In this document: piece by piece, positions 12,611-13,849 of the stretch
How positions within the stretch are numbered: position 1 is the stretch's first letter
How the letters are laid out: each line of letters opens with the position of its first letter
NCBI GenBank assembly: GCA_002384205.1
Contig: DGBH01000096.1
Coordinates: 1,207 to 15,055, forward strand
Origin: Bacteroidetes bacterium UBA4009
GTDB lineage: Bacteria > Bacteroidota > Bacteroidia > NS11-12g > UBA9320
Length of the DNA: 13,849 bases
Direction of reading: 5' to 3'
Notes under the pieces: model-generated
What the model was told of the DNA's origin: nothing
What the model saw: only the letters and a program-made list of their open reading frames with translations
Databases searched by the model: none
Program-made: the position numbers and the translations under genes

Positions 12611-13849
12611 ATGAAATTTCCAAACATGAAACTCCTGAATGATGTAATTTTAGATTACAGCAATCCCGACAAAATCTATAAATTAGCGCGTGAATACGAC
12701 AGATTACAGCAAGGGTCTGCCGCATTTGGTTTCTATTTAAGAGCTGCTGACATGTCACCCGGAAAAACTATAAAAGACCAGTGGTTACAGTATAAGTGCA
12801 TGATTTTAAGTTCTTTTATTTACGAACGCAATGGTAACCGTGGTCAAAGTGTTGAAGGTCTTCTTAAGATTGCAATTGATACTTTGCCAGATAGACCAGA
12901 AGCTTATTATTTTCTTGCTAAATATAAACAAGACAAAGATGATTGGCGAGAATGTCTGATGTATGCAAAAATCGGATTATCGTGCAATACATCTTTAGAT
13001 AACAGTTGGTTTACTGATAATGATGTTGGTTATCCTGGCGATGACGAGCTGCGCTTAATATATGCTCGAGCTAAATGGAAAACAAATGGCAGAGATGATT
13101 CTAAAAATCTAGCATTTGACTTAAAGTATAAGCGTAAAGTATCTCCTGAAGTTGATAGAGGCGCAACTGCGCTATTAGCAGAGCACGGTTACCCAAGTAC
13201 ATTAGCATACGTTCGAAACGAATTCGACAGATTTAAATATGCTTTTACTGGTTTAGAAGACATTGAAAAGAATTACTCTCGTCACTTCCAAGATATGTTC
13301 GTGTTATCTGTGTTAGATGGTAAGCGTGATGGTACATTCGTAGAGCTTGGATGCGGCCACCCCGAACTATACAATAATACACTTTTATTAGAAGAAGAAT
13401 TTGGTTGGAGAGGTATTTCATTAGATAATTCTGAAAGAATGTGTCATATTTTTTCTCGTCAAAGAAATACAAATATTATTTGTGCAGACGCTGCGACAGT
13501 AGATTATAAAGTAATGTTTAAACAGAATTGCTTAGAGCAGCATATTGATTTCTTAAGAATTAATGCAGAAAGAGCTTCAGTAGAAGCTCTAAGTAGAATT
13601 CCTTTTGATAAGTATGAATTTAGTGTAATTCAATTTCAGCACAACGCAGTTTGGTGGGGTCCTGAGTTTAGAGAAGAGTCTAGAAAAATACTTACTAAAA
13701 TCGGATATGTATTATTAGTATCTGATGTTTCAACTGATGAAAAATCTAACTATGAAGATTGGTGGGTACACCCAATGCATGCAAAACGTAAGATAGTAAT
13801 GAAATCTGTTGGCAAGCATAATTTTGCTTGGGATTATATAATGGAGAAA
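12611..13849 (+). CDS. TPR plus FkbM-like methyltransferase protein, C-terminus missing (runs off the right edge)
   Basis: A frame open from the ATG at 12611 to the window end gives 413 residues. Residues about 20-165 form helix pairs of TPR type (YKLAREYD, AAFGFYLRAADMSP, RPEAYYFLAKYK, WRECLMYAKIGL). Residues about 225-390 resemble an FkbM-family SAM-dependent methyltransferase: GTFVELGCGHPELYNNTLLLEE fits the SAM-binding loop, GWRGISLDNS the acidic second motif, and HIDFLRINAE the place where FkbM proteins usually have DxLxxDVEG, here degraded. A TPR front end is common in phage and bacterial glycosyltransferases and glycan-modifying proteins. AGGTG at about 12598-12602, overlapping the previous stop, is a possible ribosome binding site. 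What follows residue 413 is unknown; a glycosyltransferase domain could be present. Confidence 0.8.
   Translation, partial: MKFPNMKLLNDVILDYSNPDKIYKLAREYDRLQQGSAAFGFYLRAADMSPGKTIKDQWLQYKCMILSSFIYERNGNRGQSVEGLLKIAIDTLPDRPEAYYFLAKYKQDKDDWRECLMYAKIGLSCNTSLDNSWFTDNDVGYPGDDELRLIYARAKWKTNGRDDSKNLAFDLKYKRKVSPEVDRGATALLAEHGYPSTLAYVRNEFDRFKYAFTGLEDIEKNYSRHFQDMFVLSVLDGKRDGTFVELGCGHPELYNNTLLLEEEFGWRGISLDNSERMCHIFSRQRNTNIICADAATVDYKVMFKQNCLEQHIDFLRINAERASVEALSRIPFDKYEFSVIQFQHNAVWWGPEFREESRKILTKIGYVLLVSDVSTDEKSNYEDWWVHPMHAKRKIVMKSVGKHNFAWDYIMEK

Noticed and set aside
11962..12758. Minus-strand frames opposite the beta-propeller gene.
   Set aside because: They are antisense to motif-bearing coding sequence and span the junction of two well supported plus-strand genes.

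Overview
The window looks like part of the late region of a marine T4-like (contractile-tailed) bacteriophage genome. The evidence is low-GC DNA, tightly packed genes with 1-50 bp overlaps, several perfect copies of the T4-type late promoter octamer TATAAATA just upstream of genes, and small proteins of a type I associate with marine myoviruses. The host cannot be read from the sequence; a marine cyanobacterium or SAR11-like proteobacterium is plausible from general knowledge only. There are no tRNA or rRNA genes, CRISPR arrays or insertion sequences, and no gene-free stretch longer than about 120 bp.

Left arm (1-9746, all minus strand). A 14-gene, almost gapless operon is read right to left from a perfect late promoter at 9774-9781. 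In transcription order it encodes: a cupin/JmjC-like protein with an HxD...H metal site; a radical SAM/SPASM enzyme; a 194-aa probable structural protein ending in a Tyr-(Ser/Thr)-Cys-His repeat; two unrecognised acidic proteins (248 and 385 aa); a 2OG-Fe(II) oxygenase; a radical SAM enzyme; two oxygenases; a radical SAM enzyme; two more oxygenases; a fourth radical SAM enzyme; and the N-terminus of a flavin-dependent tryptophan-halogenase-like protein, cut by the window edge. The Cys-His repeat gene also has two overlapping late promoters of its own (8322-8335).

Right arm (9862-13849, all plus strand). A divergent late promoter (9820-9827) drives a further 2OG-Fe(II) oxygenase and a small coiled-coil protein. 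Two more late promoters (10689-10696, 10711-10718) precede two small related proteins, a five-bladed beta-propeller glycosidase-like protein, and a TPR plus FkbM-like methyltransferase protein cut by the right edge.

Interpretation (inference). Having four radical SAM enzymes, six 2OG oxygenases, a cupin/JmjC-like protein and a halogenase under late promoters suggests a virion- or glycan-modification island, not host-metabolism genes. The best candidate substrate in the window is the 194-aa protein. Its only three cysteines lie in a C-terminal repeat that also contains three His-Xaa-Ser triplets, a pattern like the substrates of the His-Xaa-Ser (Hxs) radical SAM peptide-modification systems. 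The enzymes may instead act on glycan or tail-fibre components made by the right arm.
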